Of a stretch of DNA of 12,452 nucleotides, positions 1 to 5,788 are shown one piece after another (the first letter of the stretch is position 1; each line of letters starts with the position of its first letter). A program made the translations under genes and the position numbers. This stretch comes from JBBDIX01 sp050486225 (GTDB lineage: Bacteria > Actinomycetota > Nitriliruptoria > Nitriliruptorales > Nitriliruptoraceae), in the NCBI GenBank assembly GCA_050486225.1, contig JBJHCV010000018.1, positions 1 to 12,452 on the forward strand, written 5' to 3'. The notes beneath the pieces are model-generated. The model made no database searches, was not told the origin of the DNA, and was given only the letters and a program-made list of their open reading frames with translations.

Positions 1-125
1 GCCTCCAACGCCGCCCGCGCACGCCCCAACCGGTACTCACGCAGACGCCCCACATCCACCCGCTCCTCCCAGTCCACCACCTGAATCCCAGGAGCAGCAA
101 TCCCCGACTGCGCAAACTCTGCCAT
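1..125 (-). CDS. Partial N-terminus of a probable M24-family metallopeptidase (Xaa-Pro peptidase/creatinase fold)
   Basis: The first 41 residues of a protein that runs off the left edge are visible. It starts at the ATG at 125-123, behind a strong Shine-Dalgarno sequence (GAGGAGA, 140-134). The residues include VVDWEERVDVGRLREYRLGR followed by ARAALEA. This is the pattern I associate with the N-terminal creatinase-like domain of M24 peptidases, where a basic, Arg-rich helix leads into a stretch such as LGALLLFD. The metal-binding catalytic domain lies outside the window, so the assignment rests on a short N-terminus. Codon use is unlike the neighbours: Ile is ATT, Val is always GTG, Gly is always GGG, and several Ala/Pro/Arg codons end in T, whereas the rest of the actinobacterial part prefers C-ending codons. 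That could mean transfer, different expression, or another join. The gene has its own promoter-like region upstream (161-243), so it is probably a separate unit from the reductase gene. Confidence 0.45.
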   Translation of the reverse strand, partial: MAEFAQSGIAAPGIQVVDWEERVDVGRLREYRLGRARAALE

Positions 126-160
126 TGCGTACGTCTCCTCATGCGGTGACGGCACCCCAT

Positions 161-179
161 GGCCCCGAGTCGGGGGGCC
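161..179 (-). promoter_or_regulatory. Leader hairpin upstream of the left-edge gene
   Basis: The sequence GGCCCCGAGTCGGGGGGCC can fold with a CCCCG/CGGGG core around an AGT loop. It extends to GGCCCC/GGGGCC if two G residues are bulged. It lies about 36 bases before the start codon of the left-edge gene and downstream of the promoter-like element at 214-243, so it would be in the 5' leader. Whether it controls translation, transcription or neither is inference. Confidence 0.35.
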
Positions 180-213
180 TGCGGCGCGCGACGGAAGTGG
201 TCGTGCGAACGTG

Positions 214-243
214 GCTATGCAATCGATTGCTCGACGTGTCCAA
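214..243 (-). promoter_or_regulatory. Promoter-like element with a perfect 12-bp palindromic operator
   Basis: On the minus strand TTGGAC (243-238) and CATAGC (219-214) are spaced 18 bases apart, a weak -35/-10 arrangement reading toward the gene at 125. Between them lies GCAATCGATTGC (219-230), a perfect 12-bp palindrome. It resembles the near-palindrome ACAAACGATTGT inside the cluster I promoter: 9 of 12 positions are the same, and the end differences keep the symmetry. In both cases the palindrome abuts the -10-like hexamer. A second perfect palindrome, TGACGTCA, lies slightly upstream at 262-269. The operator reading is stronger than the promoter hexamers. Confidence 0.45.
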
Positions 244-350
244 CGTAGGCGTTCACGCCGATGACGTCAACATCACCCTACAGCGTGGCACACGGACGCC
301 GTGGGCACCACTTCACGATGTGAACGTCAGCCGCACGGGCCTGACACGGT

Positions 351-367
351 GCCCGCTCCGTGCGGGC
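351..367 (-). terminator. Hairpin after cluster I, probable terminator
   Basis: GCCCGC-TCCGT-GCGGGC forms a perfect 6-bp GC stem with a 5-base loop. It begins 26 bases past the stop codon of the reductase gene at 394, in the transcription direction. No T-run follows, as is common in high-GC actinobacteria. A smaller hairpin (TTCAC-GAT-GTGAA, 312-324) lies just beyond. This is the natural end of the cluster I transcript. Confidence 0.45.
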
Positions 368-393
368 CCGAACGTGCCCCGGAAGTGGTGAGA

Positions 394-1377
394 TCAGCCC
401 TCGCGGTCGACCGCGAGGACGTACTTGCCCACCGCGGCGCCGGACTCGAGCAGTTCGTGGGCACGGGAGGCCTCACGCCAGTCGAAGACCTCGGTGACGT
501 CGATGCGCACCCTGCCCGACGCGACCAGGTCGATGGCCTCGAAGAAGCCTGCCCGGGCGCCGGCGGCGTCACGCATGAAGTGCTGCGCCGACGAGTAGCC
601 GACGTAGCCGAGCGCCCGTGAGCGCATGGTGAGCGCGTCGGGGGCGACCTCCGGCTCCATCGACGCGTTGCCGAAGTGCACCAGGCGTCCGAAGTCGGCG
701 AGCAGATCGAAGGAACGCGCGCGCGTGTCTCCCCCGACGGGGTCGAAGATGACGTCGATCCCGCGTCCGCCGGTCGCCGCCCGCGCCTGCTCGACGAAGT
801 CGTCGCGCACGAACACGTCGGCGAACCCGAACCCCATCGCGTAGTCGCGCTTGGCCTCGGTGCTGACGGTCCCGTAGACGTCACCGAGCCCGAGCGCGGA
901 CGCCACCTGGACCAGTGCGGTCCCGATGCCGCCGGCCGCCCCGTGCACGAGCATCGTCTCGTCTGGGAGCACACGCCCTGCGTTGCGGAGGAGCTGCATC
1001 GACACAGGCACCACGACCGACATGCCGCCGGTGACGGGCTCACCCACGAGTTCGTCCGGCACCGGGAACACGCGCAGTGCCGGGACCGACACGATCTGCG
1101 CGTAGGCATTGCCACCGGTCAGCGCGACGACGTACTGGCCGACCTCGAGGTCGCTGACTCCCTCACCCAGGGATCGCACCCGTCCGGCGGCCTCCACACC
1201 GACGACCATGGGGGGCGTGCCCATCCCGTCACCACGACGGTTTCGGACGTCGGTGAAGTTGACCCCGATGAACTCGACGTCGATGCCGACCTGCCCCGGA
1301 CCAACGTCGGGGTCCGGCCAGTCCCGGTACTCGAAGACGTCGGGACCGCCGGTCTCCGGGATGACCATCGCCTTCAC
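394..1377 (-). CDS. Zinc-free MDR oxidoreductase, NADPH:quinone reductase-like (cluster I)
   Basis: This 327-residue protein belongs to the medium-chain dehydrogenase/reductase superfamily, quinone oxidoreductase branch, which typically reduces quinones or enones with NADPH in the cytoplasm. Visible marks are the substrate-side motif GVNFTDVRNRRGDG (38-51), the segment VEAAGRVRSLGEGV (61-74), the Rossmann loop VHGAAGGIG (144-152) and VGGDTRARSFD. There are no zinc-ligand cysteines, which fits the zinc-independent branch. I chose the GTG at 1377-1375 because GGAGGAG lies 6 bases before it; the ATG three codons later would be too far away. It is the last gene of cluster I, 85 bases after the ABC ATPase. 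A paralogue of identical length lies at 6932-7915: an ungapped hand comparison gives 211 of 327 identical positions. The true substrate is unknown. Confidence 0.88.
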   Translation of the reverse strand: MKAMVIPETGGPDVFEYRDWPDPDVGPGQVGIDVEFIGVNFTDVRNRRGDGMGTPPMVVGVEAAGRVRSLGEGVSDLEVGQYVVALTGGNAYAQIVSVPALRVFPVPDELVGEPVTGGMSVVVPVSMQLLRNAGRVLPDETMLVHGAAGGIGTALVQVASALGLGDVYGTVSTEAKRDYAMGFGFADVFVRDDFVEQARAATGGRGIDVIFDPVGGDTRARSFDLLADFGRLVHFGNASMEPEVAPDALTMRSRALGYVGYSSAQHFMRDAAGARAGFFEAIDLVASGRVRIDVTEVFDWREASRAHELLESGAAVGKYVLAVDREG

Positions 1378-1399
1378 CGCACACTCCTCCACGTCGACG

Positions 1400-1424
1400 C
1401 CCGGTTGCCGGACGGTTGACCGGG
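1400..1424 (-). promoter_or_regulatory. Small inverted repeat between the ATPase and reductase genes
   Basis: CCCGGT (1400-1405) and ACCGGG (1419-1424) could pair with a 13-base loop in the 85-base gap between the ATPase stop and the reductase start. The stem is short and the surrounding DNA is GC-rich, so chance is quite possible. I list it because most functional boundaries in these clusters carry a hairpin. Confidence 0.2.
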
Positions 1425-1462
1425 ACGCGCCACGAACAGCGGGCGTCCCCGGCGGGGCCAGA

Positions 1463-2278
1463 TCAGTCTCCGAGGTGTGCCTCGTCGCGCACGACACGCT
1501 GGGCACCCATGACCAGGTCCCACACGTAGCGCCGGAGTTCCTGGAACTCGGGCGACGCGACGGTGGCCTCGTCACGCGGACGCGGCAACGGCACGTCGAC
1601 GATCTCCGCGAACTTCGACGGTGAACCCATCATGACGGCGACGCGGTCGCCCATGAGCACGGCCTCGTCGATGGCGTGGGTGACGAACACCATCGTCGTC
1701 GGGCTCTGCTGCCAGATGTCGAGCAGTTCGTACTGCAGCAGTTCACGCGTCTGCGCGTCGAGGGCGCCGAAGGGCTCGTCCATGAGGAGCACGCCCGGGT
1801 CGACACTGAGCGCGCGGGCGAGACCGGTGCGCTGCTGCATGCCGCCGGACAGCTGATACGGGTAGGCGTTCTCCCGACCCTCGAGGCCGACCATGCGGAT
1901 GTAGCGCCGCGCGACCTCGTCGACCTCGTCCTTCGGGTGGCCGCGGACCTTGAGTCCATATCCGACGTTGCCGAGCACCGTCTTCCACGGGAACAGGCCG
2001 AAGTCCTGGAAGACGATGGCGATGTTGGGCCGCGGACCGGTGATCGGCTCGCCTCCCACGCGGATCTCCCCACCGTCGGCCTTGACCAGACCGTTGATGC
2101 ACCGCAGCAGCGTGGTCTTGCCGCAGCCGGAGGGTCCGACGAGCGAGAGGATCTCACCCGGCTTCACCGTGAGGTTGATGTCGGCGAAGACGTTGAGGTC
2201 TCCGTACCACTTCTCGACACCGTCGAACACAATGTCCTGCGAACCCGCCTTGACGCCTGCACTCGATCCAGAACTCAT
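1463..2278 (-). CDS. ABC transporter ATPase, NitT/TauT (SsuB/TauB) type
   Basis: This is the nucleotide-binding subunit of an importer, working as a dimer on the cytoplasmic face of the permeases. All core motifs are intact; positions count from the ATG at 2281. They are Walker A GPSGCGKTT (49-57), Q-loop FQDFGLFPW with Q92, signature LSGGMQQR (144-151), Walker B VLLMDEP (164-170) and the H-loop histidine in FVTHAIDEA (H202). The FPW after the Q-loop and the closing ISSL-like C-terminal pattern are typical of the nitrate/sulfonate/taurine family. Two ATG codons are adjacent (2281 and 2278). The second is better spaced (6 bases) from GGAAGGG, so I prefer it, giving 271 residues. The gene is 43 bases after permease B1 and clearly co-transcribed. 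It is the only ATPase in the actinobacterial part, so it may also serve permeases A2/B2. Confidence 0.93.
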   Translation of the reverse strand: MSSGSSAGVKAGSQDIVFDGVEKWYGDLNVFADINLTVKPGEILSLVGPSGCGKTTLLRCINGLVKADGGEIRVGGEPITGPRPNIAIVFQDFGLFPWKTVLGNVGYGLKVRGHPKDEVDEVARRYIRMVGLEGRENAYPYQLSGGMQQRTGLARALSVDPGVLLMDEPFGALDAQTRELLQYELLDIWQQSPTTMVFVTHAIDEAVLMGDRVAVMMGSPSKFAEIVDVPLPRPRDEATVASPEFQELRRYVWDLVMGAQRVVRDEAHLGD

Positions 2279-2324
2279 CATTCACCCTTCCAGAGGTGTG
2301 GAGACCTGCACTCCCGTCGTGCGA

Positions 2325-3218
2325 TCAGATGTTTCGATACCACGGCATGTAACGGTCGATCGCCTTCTGCATGCCGACCGTCATGATGATTCCGGCGATG
2401 GTCAGGATCGCCACGCCGATGACCGCCTCGTCGTGCAGGAAGCGGCGCACCAGGTTCATCACGAAGTTGCCGAGGCCGTCGACCGCGGTCAGGAACTCCG
2501 CGATGACGCCTGCGGTCAGCGCGCGACCGGACGCCAGCCGGAACCCGGCGATCATGTACGGCAGCGACGAGGGGATCGCGATCCCGAACCAGACGTGCCG
2601 TCGCTTGGCCATGAAGGTCTGCGCGACCTCGAGGTAGCGCTTCGGGACGGATCGGCTGCCGTCCCAGGCCGCGATCGCCAGCGGCGGGAAGGCTGCGAAG
2701 ATGATCAGTGCCATGCGGGTCGTCGGCGTGAACCCGAACCACAGGGTGAACACGGGCAGCAGGGCGATCATCGGCGTTGCGTACATCCCGTTGATGTACG
2801 GCCCGACGAGCGCCTCGAGCACACGGATCCGGCCGACGATGATGCCGACGAGCACGCCGGCGAGTCCACCGATGAGCAGGCCGATGATCACCGCGCGCAA
2901 CGACCACCAGGCATTCACCCAGAGTCCGGCGTCTCGCGCGAACGTGACCGACGCGGTTCCCCACAGGGCGTCGCCCCACAGCACGCCCGGTGCCGCGCGC
3001 ACGACACCGATGGGCGTCGCCATGTAGTCGCGCCCCCACAGCATGACCGTGACCTGCCAGAAGGTCATGACGGCGATGAAGGTGACCAGTCGGGTCCGCG
3101 CGGACGACGACAGCCACAGGTTCTTCGCGGAGCGGCCGACGCGTGCGCTCGGACCGTCACGTTCGAGCGAACGCGGGGTCGGACGACCCGACTTCGGTGC
3201 AGTCTGTGTGTCAGCCAC
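2325..3218 (-). CDS. ABC transporter permease B1, SsuC/TauC type
   Basis: This is a 297-residue inner-membrane permease of the BPD-transport-1 family. An unusually long, polar N-terminus (about 1-42) precedes several hydrophobic segments (around 43-62, 105-128, 145-185 and 262-284). The cytoplasmic EAA loop that contacts the ATPase is at about 197-216. It reads EVAQTFMAKRRHVW then FGIAIP, with Met203 where the family normally has Gly. The GTG start at 3218-3216 is chosen because GGGAG lies 7 bases upstream. It pairs with permease A1, whose gene ends 66 bases before. Permease B2 (9662-10,519) is its paralogue: both contain YINGxYATP, LPVFTLW, RLASGRAL and the C-terminal PWYRN. Probable heterodimer A1/B1 with the ATPase at 1463-2278. 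Substrate unknown. Confidence 0.9.
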   Translation of the reverse strand: MADTQTAPKSGRPTPRSLERDGPSARVGRSAKNLWLSSSARTRLVTFIAVMTFWQVTVMLWGRDYMATPIGVVRAAPGVLWGDALWGTASVTFARDAGLWVNAWWSLRAVIIGLLIGGLAGVLVGIIVGRIRVLEALVGPYINGMYATPMIALLPVFTLWFGFTPTTRMALIIFAAFPPLAIAAWDGSRSVPKRYLEVAQTFMAKRRHVWFGIAIPSSLPYMIAGFRLASGRALTAGVIAEFLTAVDGLGNFVMNLVRRFLHDEAVIGVAILTIAGIIMTVGMQKAIDRYMPWYRNI

Positions 3219-3284
3219 GGCCGTGCTCCCGTCCGAGGTGTGCGGTGTCGATGTCCCGGCTGGTGCAAGGGGTCCCGCGTCGCG

Positions 3285-4094
3285 TCAGTTGCGCCATGCC
3301 GCGAACCTCCCCTCCAGGTATCGACCGAAGGCCATCACGAGCAGTCCGAGGACCACCACGACGACGACCGCAGCGAGCAGGTTCTCCATCTGGTAGCGCC
3401 GCGCGAACGTCAGCAGCAGCGCACCGAGTCCGGACGGGTCGAGCAGGAACTCGGCGGCGACCATGCCGACGAGTCCACGCGCGATGCCCTGTCGGATTCC
3501 CGTCATGGCGTAGGGGACGGTCGACGGGATGACCACGTCCTTCCAGATCCCCCACTCGTTCGCTCCGAACGAATGACCCACCTCGACGAGGCGCTTCGGC
3601 GTGGCACGCACGCCCTCGAGCGTGTTGATGCACACCGGGAAGAAGATGAACAGCACGACCACCAGGATCTTCGGCCAGAAGCCGAACCCGATGATCGACA
3701 GGATGAACGGGATCAGCACGATGTTCGGCATGATGTACAGGACGGTGATGTAGGCCTCGAGCCCGGCGAACAGGCGAAGCCGGCCTACGACGACCCCGAT
3801 GGTGAGCGCGAGCATCACGGCGATGACGAACCCGGTGACGAACAGCTGGAGCGACTCGAGCAGCGCGGCGAACAGCACGCCCGACTGGATGATGTTGACC
3901 ATCCCTCGGACCGTGCGCGAGAACGACGCGAAGAAGATCTCGTCCAGGAAGTAGCGCCCGAGGACCTCCCAGATCACACCCCCCAGCAGGAGGCTGAGGA
4001 CCGTGTAGAGCCGCATGTTGCGGTCGGTGTTGTCCTTCGCCCGCCTCGGGGCGCCCAGGGTGGGCTCGACCGTGGAACTTTCGGTGATGGCCAT
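3285..4094 (-). CDS. ABC transporter permease A1, SsuC/TauC type
   Basis: This is a 269-residue inner-membrane permease of the BPD-transport-1 family. Hydrophobic segments are at about 30-48, 73-105, 115-155, 190-215 and 238-257. The EAA loop is at about 171-190 (EVGHSFGANEWGIWKDVVIP) with the conserved Gly177 present. The start is the ATG at 4094-4092; the upstream region is purine-rich (GAGAGAGCGGA) but has no strong Shine-Dalgarno match, so the start is a little less certain. It lies 219 bases downstream of the binding-protein gene, across two hairpins. Permease A2 (10,563-11,375) is a close paralogue; they share FFASFSRTV, STPKRLVEV/ATPKRLVEV, GIRQGIARGLVGMVAAEF and RFAAWR. It likely forms the channel with B1. 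Confidence 0.9.
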   Translation of the reverse strand: MAITESSTVEPTLGAPRRAKDNTDRNMRLYTVLSLLLGGVIWEVLGRYFLDEIFFASFSRTVRGMVNIIQSGVLFAALLESLQLFVTGFVIAVMLALTIGVVVGRLRLFAGLEAYITVLYIMPNIVLIPFILSIIGFGFWPKILVVVLFIFFPVCINTLEGVRATPKRLVEVGHSFGANEWGIWKDVVIPSTVPYAMTGIRQGIARGLVGMVAAEFLLDPSGLGALLLTFARRYQMENLLAAVVVVVVLGLLVMAFGRYLEGRFAAWRN

Positions 4095-4145
4095 CGCAGC
4101 GAGTCCGCTCTCTCGTTCACTTCGGCTGTCGACACCCGGTCACGT

Positions 4146-4161
4146 CCGGGCGCACGCCCGG
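4146..4161 (-). promoter_or_regulatory. GC hairpin in the binding protein-permease gap
   Basis: CCGGGC-GCAC-GCCCGG makes a perfect 6-bp stem with a 4-base loop, about 50 bases before the permease A1 start codon. A perfect palindrome GACCGGTC follows at 4178-4185. The position in a long intercistronic gap suggests an RNA processing or attenuation role, but this is inference. Confidence 0.3.
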
Positions 4162-4237
4162 CCGGTGTGTCCACCCCGACCGGTCACGGGAACCGCGGTG
4201 GCCGGGACGTCGTGCCGTGCTGCTGGTGTGCCGGGCG

Positions 4238-4277
4238 GCCGGTGGGGGCGGCCTCTGTCGAGACCGCCCCCACCGGC
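4238..4277 (-). terminator. Strong intercistronic hairpin after the binding-protein gene (attenuator or mRNA stabiliser)
   Basis: GCCGGTGGGGGCGG (4238-4251) is perfectly complementary to CCGCCCCCACCGGC (4264-4277), a 14-bp stem. The 12-base loop can form 3 more pairs (CTC/GAG) past one mismatch. It starts 36 bases after the stop codon of the binding-protein gene and lies before the membrane and ATPase genes. Such hairpins after ABC binding-protein genes are known to let the binding protein be made in excess by partial termination or 3'-end protection. There is no T-run. The structure is certain on paper; its function here is inferred. Confidence 0.7.
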
Positions 4278-4313
4278 GTCACCCGATGGTTCTCACGGAC
4301 GCACCGTGGAACG

Positions 4314-5426
4314 TCAGCCCATCGACTCGACGAGCTCCATCGCACGGTCGTAGTACTCCGTGGTGAAGTACTCGTCGTAGTCGACCAGCGTCTCGATCTG
4401 ACCCGCGTCGAACTGGGTCTGGATCGTGCCCTCGAGCACGCCCCGGTCGATGCCCGGCTCGTCGAGCTGCCACCAGTTGAAGTCGATGTACTCCTGGTAG
4501 ACACCCATGACGAGGTCGCGGTCCGTCTGCTCCACGATCTGCATCAGGAAGTCGACGATCTCGTCGTGGTTCGCCGGGTCGTGCATGAACCGGATCGTGT
4601 CGATCAGGCCGGCGAGCGTCGCCACCCATGCGTCGGGCTTGGTCTCCAGCGAGGTGGCGTTGGCGATCCACGGGGCGTAGTGGACGTTCATGACCTCGCT
4701 CTGGACGGCCAGGATGCGCCACTCACGGTCCGACAGGTGCCGGATCTCGGCGAGCTCGTCGACGTGCACGACGTGGGTGTCCACGACGCCTGCGATGAGC
4801 GGACCGGTGTGGTCACCCGTCAGGTCGATGGTGTTGACGTCGCCGATGTCGACACCCGCCAGGTTGAGGATCTGCTCGAGGATCAGGTAGCGGCTGTCAC
4901 CCGGTGCCATCGCGCCGGACTGCTTGCCGACGAGATCCGCGGTCGTCTGGACCTCGGGGTCGGCGGTGATCAGGATCCAGTCGACCTGGTCCATGCCCAT
5001 CACGCCGCGGATGTTCGCGCCACGAGCCATCGCACCGATCGCCGGAGCGGCGGCGGTCAGACCACCGTCGATCTCACCGGTGTGGGTGGCCTGGGTCACG
5101 TCACCACCGGAACGAAGCGGACGGATGATCACCGTCGCGCCGTACTTCTCGTAGAAGCCGAACTCCTCGGCGATGTAGAACACCAGCGAGGACCAGATCG
5201 GGCGCAGGTGGCCCGGGTGACCCAGGATGATGCGCTGGTCACCGGCAGGCGCGGGTGCGGCCTCCTCGGGAGCGTCACCGGGGTCCGCCGGCGCGGGTGC
5301 GGCCGGGTCGGCCGGCGCCGGGGCCGGGTCGTCGGACCCGCAGGCAGCGAACACCAGCGACAGGCCCAGCAGCAGGACGATCCAGCGATACGCACCGCTG
5401 GTCGAGGAACTTCTTCTCATTCTCAT
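4314..5426 (-). CDS. Substrate-binding lipoprotein of a NitT/TauT-type ABC importer
   Basis: This 370-residue lipoprotein would capture the substrate outside the membrane and deliver it to the permease pair. The signal peptide has a basic N-terminus (MRMRRSSSTSGAYR), a hydrophobic core (about 15-28) and a lipobox ending FAAC with the acylated Cys29. A Pro/Ala/Asp-rich linker follows (about 30-63). The mature domain begins ILGHPGHLRPIWSSLVFYIA and continues EEFGFYEKYGATVIIRPLRS. That resembles the NMT1/THI5-like and SsuA/TauA folds, where an early strand is followed by a slow-entry helix and then EKxGL-type sequence. The motif TADLVGKQSGAMAPGDSRYL matches the usual 'dl-kGK-iG---g' element. The ATG at 5426 is chosen for AAGGG 7 bases upstream. 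It is the first gene of cluster I, behind a near-consensus promoter and a ~180-base leader. The ligand cannot be inferred. Confidence 0.88.
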   Translation of the reverse strand: MRMRRSSSTSGAYRWIVLLLGLSLVFAACGSDDPAPAPADPAAPAPADPGDAPEEAAPAPAGDQRIILGHPGHLRPIWSSLVFYIAEEFGFYEKYGATVIIRPLRSGGDVTQATHTGEIDGGLTAAAPAIGAMARGANIRGVMGMDQVDWILITADPEVQTTADLVGKQSGAMAPGDSRYLILEQILNLAGVDIGDVNTIDLTGDHTGPLIAGVVDTHVVHVDELAEIRHLSDREWRILAVQSEVMNVHYAPWIANATSLETKPDAWVATLAGLIDTIRFMHDPANHDEIVDFLMQIVEQTDRDLVMGVYQEYIDFNWWQLDEPGIDRGVLEGTIQTQFDAGQIETLVDYDEYFTTEYYDRAMELVESMG

Positions 5427-5446
5427 GGATCCACCCTTGATCTCGT

Positions 5447-5470
5447 GTCCATGGACTTGCATGCATGGAC
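5447..5470 (-). promoter_or_regulatory. Inverted repeat in the leader just before the binding-protein gene
   Basis: GTCCATG (5447-5453) and CATGGAC (5464-5470) are exact inverted repeats, 10 bases apart. The same place holds the palindromes GTCCATGGAC (5447-5456) and TGCATGCA (5458-5465). It lies 21-44 bases upstream of the start codon, so it could be an RNA stem near the ribosome-binding site or a DNA operator. The dense symmetry is visible; the role is inference. Confidence 0.4.
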
Positions 5471-5505
5471 GGCGTCTGCAGCGACGGCACACCGGGCAGA
5501 CCATC

Positions 5506-5560
5506 CCCCTTCGACGTGCGCACGGCACACGACTCGTGCTCCGTGACGCCTTCGAAGGGG
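5506..5560 (-). promoter_or_regulatory. Long imperfect hairpin in the cluster I 5' leader
   Basis: Perfect 9-bp arms CCCCTTCGA (5506-5514) and TCGAAGGGG (5552-5560) enclose a second, nested symmetry. This comprises GCG/CGC, CACGG (5521-5525)/CCGTG (5541-5545) and CACG/CGTG around an ACT loop. About 21 base pairs can form in 55 bases, interrupted by small internal loops and one bulge. It lies about 80 bases before the binding-protein start and downstream of the promoter at 5613-5641, so it should be transcribed. A regulatory leader, an attenuator or an upstream-operon terminator are all possible. Confidence 0.55.
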
Positions 5561-5612
5561 CCGACGATCGCTCCCTGTCTGCCGTTCCTCACTCCCATGA
5601 ACTCGGCAACCG

Positions 5613-5641
5613 ATTCCAACAAACGATTGTGCGCTTGTCAA
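5613..5641 (-). promoter_or_regulatory. Promoter of cluster I with an operator-like palindrome in its spacer
   Basis: On the minus strand there is a perfect -35 TTGACA (5641-5636), a 17-base spacer and the -10-like TGGAAT (5618-5613), which matches TATAAT at four positions. Transcription would start near 5605 and leave a leader of about 180 bases before the binding-protein gene. The spacer contains ACAAACGATTGT (5619-5630), symmetric at 10 of 12 positions and directly abutting the -10. A bound repressor there would block RNA polymerase. The palindrome near 219-230 is closely related and similarly placed. Confidence 0.65.
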
Positions 5642-5669
5642 CATCGGGGCTGTGAAGTTCTGACCGGGG

Positions 5670-5696
5670 GCTCCGGGCGTCTCTCCCGTCCGGAGC
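5670..5696 (-). terminator. Hairpin downstream of cluster II, probable terminator (second of a pair)
   Basis: GCTCCGG (5670-5676) pairs exactly with CCGGAGC (5690-5696), 7 bp with a 13-base loop. It lies after the cluster II stop at 5789 and before the cluster I promoter, where a terminator is expected. No T-run follows. Confidence 0.4.
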
Positions 5697-5699
5697 GCA

Positions 5700-5715
5700 G
5701 GTGGCGCGAGCCACC
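5700..5715 (-). terminator. Hairpin downstream of cluster II, probable terminator (first of a pair)
   Basis: GGTGGC-GCGA-GCCACC is a perfect 6-bp stem closed by a four-base loop, 73 bases past the alpha/beta hydrolase stop. Another small stem, GCATC-GTGA-GATGC, lies nearer the gene at 5734-5747. Three hairpins in tandem between 5670 and 5747 mark the end of the cluster II transcript. The rest of the 362-base gap (5427-5788) holds the cluster I promoter and leader described separately. Confidence 0.45.
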
Positions 5716-5788
5716 CGGCGCACTCTACTACAGGCATCGTGAGATGCACGCCGAACACCGACGGATCACCCTCCCGACTGGCGACACG

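Noticed and set aside
394..1377. Zinc-dependent alcohol dehydrogenase for the MDR proteins
   Set aside because: Neither MDR protein has the catalytic Cys/His zinc ligands or the four-cysteine structural loop; both fit the zinc-free quinone oxidoreductase branch.
1950..5546. A very long plus-strand open frame (over 1,100 codons) opposite the cluster I genes
   Set aside because: Its product is rich in Arg, Asp, His and Glu with no domain pattern. It lies antisense to four clearly recognisable proteins; long antisense frames are usual in C-ending, GC-rich DNA.
5427..5605. Known riboswitch (for example TPP, suggested by the THI5-like binding protein) in the cluster I leader
   Set aside because: I could not find the conserved CUGAGA-type core or any other riboswitch consensus I know; only a simple nested hairpin is visible.
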